Made by a program: the position numbers and the translations under genes
The notes under the pieces: model-generated
Database searches by the model: none
What the model saw: the letters and a program-made list of their open reading frames with translations, nothing else
Told to the model about the DNA's origin: nothing
Shown here: piece after piece, positions 61,131-64,000 of the stretch
Layout: the number at the start of each line of letters is the position of its first letter
Numbering within the stretch: position 1 is the first letter of the stretch
NCBI RefSeq assembly: GCF_000621605.1
Contig: NZ_JHXX01000007.1
Coordinates: 62,001-126,000 of the forward strand
Source of the DNA: Butyrivibrio sp. MC2021
Lineage (GTDB): Bacteria; Bacillota; Clostridia; Lachnospirales; Lachnospiraceae
DNA: 64,000 bases
Direction of reading: 5' to 3'

Positions 61131-61748
61131 TTAACCTGTAACCTTGTCGTATAATGCAGAAACAGCGTTCCAGTCAAGGACCTCAAAGAACTCTTTGATA
61201 TAATCGGCCCTTAAGTTCTTATATTTCAGATAATAAGCGTGCTCCCAGACATCGAGAGCAAGGATCGGGATCCTGCCTGTTCCTTCGCTTATGGGATTGT
61301 CCTGATTAGGTGATGCGGTAACGAAAAGGTTGCCCTCCTTATCTGCTGAAAGGAAGGACCAGCCGGAACCAAACTGACCGGCTGCTGCCTTGGAGAGCTT
61401 ATCGATAACTTCCTCAAGGCTTCCGAAGGTCTCATTTATCTTATCTGCCAGCTTCCCTGTGGGAGCCTTGGCAGGATTGGGAGACAGAGTCTTGAAATAC
61501 AGATTATGATTGTAGTAGCCGCCGCCCTGATTGCGAAGCCCTTTTCTCAGGGTCTCGTCGGAAACCTTATCAAGACTTGCCAAAAGCTCCTCCACATCCA
61601 GATCCGCCATGCCGGCCTTCTCTGCCAGCTCGTTAAAGGTCTTGGTATATGTTGCATGGTGCTTACCGTAGTGGGTCTCCACTGTAAGCTGATCTATATG
61701 CGGCTCCAAACCGTTTACTTCGTACGCCAATTTAACCTGTTCAAACAT
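61131..61748 (-). CDS. sodA: Superoxide dismutase, Fe/Mn family (Mn-type signature)
   Basis: The start is the ATG 61748 (MFEQVKL), 8 nt after AAAGGGG; an upstream in-frame codon overlaps that box. 205 residues. It converts superoxide to O2 and H2O2. Metal ligands are H26, H81, D166 and H170 (ETHYGKHH, YNHNLYF, DVWEHAYY). Gly at 76/77 together with Gln149 in SPNQD is the pattern of manganese enzymes; iron enzymes carry the Gln in the earlier position. No signal peptide, so cytoplasmic. It lies 54 nt upstream of the papain-like gene, without a visible terminator between them. Confidence 0.95.
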   Translation of the reverse strand: MFEQVKLAYEVNGLEPHIDQLTVETHYGKHHATYTKTFNELAEKAGMADLDVEELLASLDKVSDETLRKGLRNQGGGYYNHNLYFKTLSPNPAKAPTGKLADKINETFGSLEEVIDKLSKAAAGQFGSGWSFLSADKEGNLFVTASPNQDNPISEGTGRIPILALDVWEHAYYLKYKNLRADYIKEFFEVLDWNAVSALYDKVTG

Positions 61749-61794
61749 AATTCTGCCCCTTTCTGTCTGCACTTTTTGTCTTTGACAATTGTTA

Positions 61795-61841
61795 ATAAAA
61801 AAAAGATATGTATAACCGCTATTTTAACGGCTATACATATC
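61795..61841 (-). terminator. Terminator of the glycosyltransferase operon
   Basis: On the minus strand arms 61841-61832 and 61814-61805 form a 10-bp stem, extendable by CCG/CGG, followed by seven T. It lies about 80 nt past the glycosyltransferase stop and 46 nt before the sodA start. Confidence 0.82.
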
Positions 61842-61918
61842 CATTTTAACATGATTAAGAATATTTAATTTCATCCCGGCCCCTTGGAACCGATGATTTT
61901 ATAAAAATATAATAAACT

Positions 61919-63142
61919 TTATACGGTATAAACGTTTCCTGCGATCCACTCTGCATAAGCGGCTGCATCCATGCGTTTAAGGTCCCCCAGTTCTTTTTTG
62001 TACCTGTCCAGCATCTCGGGGTTGTCCCAGTGGAACTTGATTATGGCAGCAAGGTCCCTGGCATCTCCGGGCTCGAAGAGTCTTCCTGTGACTCCGTCCT
62101 TAATAAGCTCAGGGATTCCGCCGATATTGGCACCTATGACAGGCACTCCCAGCTGCTGACTCTCCATAACGGAGAAGGGATTATTCTCATACCACTCAGA
62201 GGGGTATACGGTGAAAAGTGCCCCGCTTATGAGTTTCTTAAGGTCTGCCCCTGTTCTGAAGCCCACATCTGTGGCATAGGGAAGGTTATCTATGGCCTCC
62301 TTGTACTCGCCCTTTCCGGCAAAAACAAAGTCCACCTCCGGAAGCATGTCGCAGGCACTAAGAAGGGTTCCCATGCCCTTTTCCCAGGAGTATCTGCCAA
62401 AGTAGAGAACGTAATTGGGCGGAAGTTTCAGCTCAGGATCGGGATCCCCCTTGGGTTCCATAGGCTCCACAAAATTGTGCATGGCCACGGTCTTATCCGC
62501 AAAGAGCGGATTACTGTCCATCTTCTTTTTCATGAACTCTGAGCAGCAGATGATGGTGTCGATGTATTTATAGGTGCCTCTCGCGTTCCAATATATGGCC
62601 TCAGCGGCTCCCACTGCGGATTTGGCGGCAGAGCCGTGAATGCACTTACCCTTGATACAGTTGACGAAATGTCCTCCCAGACACTTCTCGCAGTTAAGGC
62701 GGCTTCCCGGGTTATTCATCATATGGTTGGGGCAAAGAAGCTGATAGTCGTGGGCAGTGAATACTATGCGGCAGTTCTTTCCCACCTGCTTTCTCCACTT
62801 GACCACCTCCAGGATAACAGAGGGTGTCAGCTGATAGTTGAAGTTATTGAGGTGCACCACATCAGGCTGAAAATCCTCCAGGACAAGCCTGATCTTTTTC
62901 CTGGCTTCCCTGCTGTAGATGGTCTTCACAGGATAGGTGAGCTTGGAGAGCTTGCTTCCTCCATGGAAATCCATGTCGGAAGTGTAGGCCCCCACATTGT
63001 TGGACACACATCTGCCCTCATGCTCCATGCCGAAATACTGAACCTCATGGCCCAGGGCCTTAAGGGCATCTCCCAGCTTGAAAATATATGTTTCCGAGCC
63101 TCCATTGGGATGGAGGAATTTGTTTACCATTAAGATCTTCAT
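61919..63142 (-). CDS. GT4-family glycosyltransferase
   Basis: 407 residues, GT-B fold. The N-terminal acceptor domain starts MVNKFLHPNGGSETY. A cysteine-rich insert (C137, C151, C154, C162, C167) is found in a subset of GT4 enzymes and may bind zinc. The C-terminal domain has FGRYSWEKG, EWYENNPFSVMES with the sugar-phosphate-contacting Glu, and IGGIPELI. Donor and acceptor cannot be named; exopolysaccharide, wall glycan or protein glycan assembly are likely. Its ATG overlaps the stop of the upstream membrane-protein gene (ATGA), so the two are coupled. Confidence 0.93.
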   Translation of the reverse strand: MKILMVNKFLHPNGGSETYIFKLGDALKALGHEVQYFGMEHEGRCVSNNVGAYTSDMDFHGGSKLSKLTYPVKTIYSREARKKIRLVLEDFQPDVVHLNNFNYQLTPSVILEVVKWRKQVGKNCRIVFTAHDYQLLCPNHMMNNPGSRLNCEKCLGGHFVNCIKGKCIHGSAAKSAVGAAEAIYWNARGTYKYIDTIICCSEFMKKKMDSNPLFADKTVAMHNFVEPMEPKGDPDPELKLPPNYVLYFGRYSWEKGMGTLLSACDMLPEVDFVFAGKGEYKEAIDNLPYATDVGFRTGADLKKLISGALFTVYPSEWYENNPFSVMESQQLGVPVIGANIGGIPELIKDGVTGRLFEPGDARDLAAIIKFHWDNPEMLDRYKKELGDLKRMDAAAYAEWIAGNVYTV

Positions 63143-64000
63143 TGTGAAACTCCGTATTTCTCTCCGTAAAGGTCTATCCAGTCAGGTCTTGGCATAGACC
63201 TGCAGCTGTTTTTGCCATAGAAGCTTGCTGTCATGCAATTATCCACATTTTTCGGATCGGACACAACAGGCATGTGCATAAGAGGTCCCTGATAATTGTT
63301 GATCTCAGGAAGGATAACGTCGTCAACGCCCTCTTCCTCCATGAGCCTTATCTGGAGAAGCATCTGCTCTCTATAGTCCTCGGCCTGTCCTGAACGGTAA
63401 TAGTCAAGGCAGACATAATCGGTGTATTCCTTGATTCCATGTCTTCCAACATAGGCTATCAGCAGCATTGCAAGGGCAAGGGCACCGTAAAGCACAATAT
63501 CGCCCACTACAGTTCTTCCCTTATCCGCGGTGTCCAGATGGCTTATGCAAAAGCCCATGACATAGATCACCACTGCCAGAAGGCAGATAAAGAACACCCA
63601 GAAATCGAAGTTATAATATCCTGATGAAACCACGCCGCCGGCATAGAGCCTTGGGGCATACATGCTGGCATTAACAAGGAATGCAGTGGCTGTAAACAAT
63701 AGCGGATGTGAAAAGCGCTTCTCAAAACCTGTCTTATAAGTTGCCTTGGCAGCCTTAAGTGCCCCGGCGGAGATGACCGCAATAATAAGCACCGCGATCA
63801 GCACAAAGGCCTTATCCACAATGAAGCTCTCATAGGCGTCTTTTACGGAAAAAGTGATGCTGGCAAGGATAGTTGCAACCACGCCCTCGGTGGGCTGAGC
63901 TCCCTGACTGATATCCGAGGCACTTCTGGCCGCATTTCCCGGAGCCACAAAGCTAAGATAGAGTCCTATGCCTTCCAGCACCAGAGGAATCAGAAGAAGG
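63139..64000 (-). CDS. Polytopic membrane protein, DUF6056-like (5' end outside window)
   Basis: The frame stays open to the right edge (287 codons visible), so the start lies beyond 64000; an internal GTG at 63981 is not a likely start. The visible part has about five membrane helices, an early FVAPGNAAR motif reminiscent of DUF6056/O-antigen-polymerase-like proteins, and a soluble C-terminal tail of about 110 residues (from YVGRHGIKEY). It overlaps the glycosyltransferase gene by four bases, which suggests work on the same envelope glycan. The family call is tentative. Confidence 0.75.
   Translation of the reverse strand, partial: LLLIPLVLEGIGLYLSFVAPGNAARSASDISQGAQPTEGVVATILASITFSVKDAYESFIVDKAFVLIAVLIIAVISAGALKAAKATYKTGFEKRFSHPLLFTATAFLVNASMYAPRLYAGGVVSSGYYNFDFWVFFICLLAVVIYVMGFCISHLDTADKGRTVVGDIVLYGALALAMLLIAYVGRHGIKEYTDYVCLDYYRSGQAEDYREQMLLQIRLMEEEGVDDVILPEINNYQGPLMHMPVVSDPKNVDNCMTASFYGKNSCRSMPRPDWIDLYGEKYGVSQ

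Overview
The window looks like chromosomal DNA of a butyrate-forming, pectin-degrading member of the Lachnospiraceae; Butyrivibrio, Pseudobutyrivibrio or a relative is my inference. The grounds are a complete thl-crt-hbd-bcd-etfB-etfA operon, Gram-positive style promoters and ribosome binding sites, very large secreted proteins with BIG_2, InlB-type and choline-binding-like repeats, a CE8+PL9 pectinase behind a CcpA (cre) site, and an Hsp70 of the HscC type. No 3' CCA is encoded in the tRNA genes. Most genes are on the minus strand.

Layout. 1-4361: 5' part of a large secreted repeat protein running off the left edge. 4553-7306: class A penicillin-binding protein. 7383-9185: MATE exporter with a small membrane protein. 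9382-9461: tRNA-Leu. 9531-14946: polymorphic toxin module, a 1632-residue RHS protein with a clan-CD-protease-like C-terminus followed by a membrane-anchored candidate immunity protein, preceded by a 21-bp-period direct repeat. 15095-15881: six-tRNA operon (Pro, Gly, Arg, His, Gln, Lys). 15980-19294: overlapping housekeeping operon (THUMP methyltransferase, amidase-like protein without its zinc histidines, RdgB, phosphoesterase). 19377-26834: 2485-residue pectin methylesterase/pectate lyase. 27211-27284: tRNA-Arg. 27340-29658: second thiolase with an HD-GYP response regulator. 29855-32437: cobalt/nickel ECF transporter behind a promoter with a G/C-tract palindrome and a foldable leader. 32596-38493: operon of a Sel1 protein, an orphan glycosidase-tail-like protein, a J-like/TPR protein, HscC and MtnA. 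38494-39210: gene-free, repeat-rich stretch. 39211-45596: butyrate operon. 45789-46319: ribosome hibernation factor. 46455-46586: cluster of DnaA boxes. 46739-61076: extracellular protease region (propeptide-like lipoprotein, two convergent paralogous subtilases, a papain-like/BIG_2/beta-helix protein). 61131-64000: Mn-type superoxide dismutase, glycosyltransferase and part of a multi-membrane-span protein.

The most unusual signal is a small hairpin repeated four times almost identically, plus one decayed copy. Its 13-nt loop is nearly invariant and its 3-bp upper stem differs in every copy but always pairs. It sits in the spacers of the tRNA operon and directly after the stop codons of hbd and bcd, usually followed by a second hairpin with variable arms. 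It looks like an undescribed RNA or repeat family. Other leads are the DnaA-box cluster far from any visible dnaA, three 35-bp units with inverted AGGATAAG ends, the RHS toxin/immunity pair, the stand-alone subtilisin-propeptide-like lipoprotein, and an acidic Glu/Asp/Ser-rich segment placed straight after the signal peptide in all five giant secreted proteins.

Functionally the window joins plant cell-wall attack (pectinase, proteases, glycan-binding proteins) to fermentation of the products to butyryl-CoA, with cell-envelope and stress functions between. All family assignments rest on motif recognition by eye; no database search was run.
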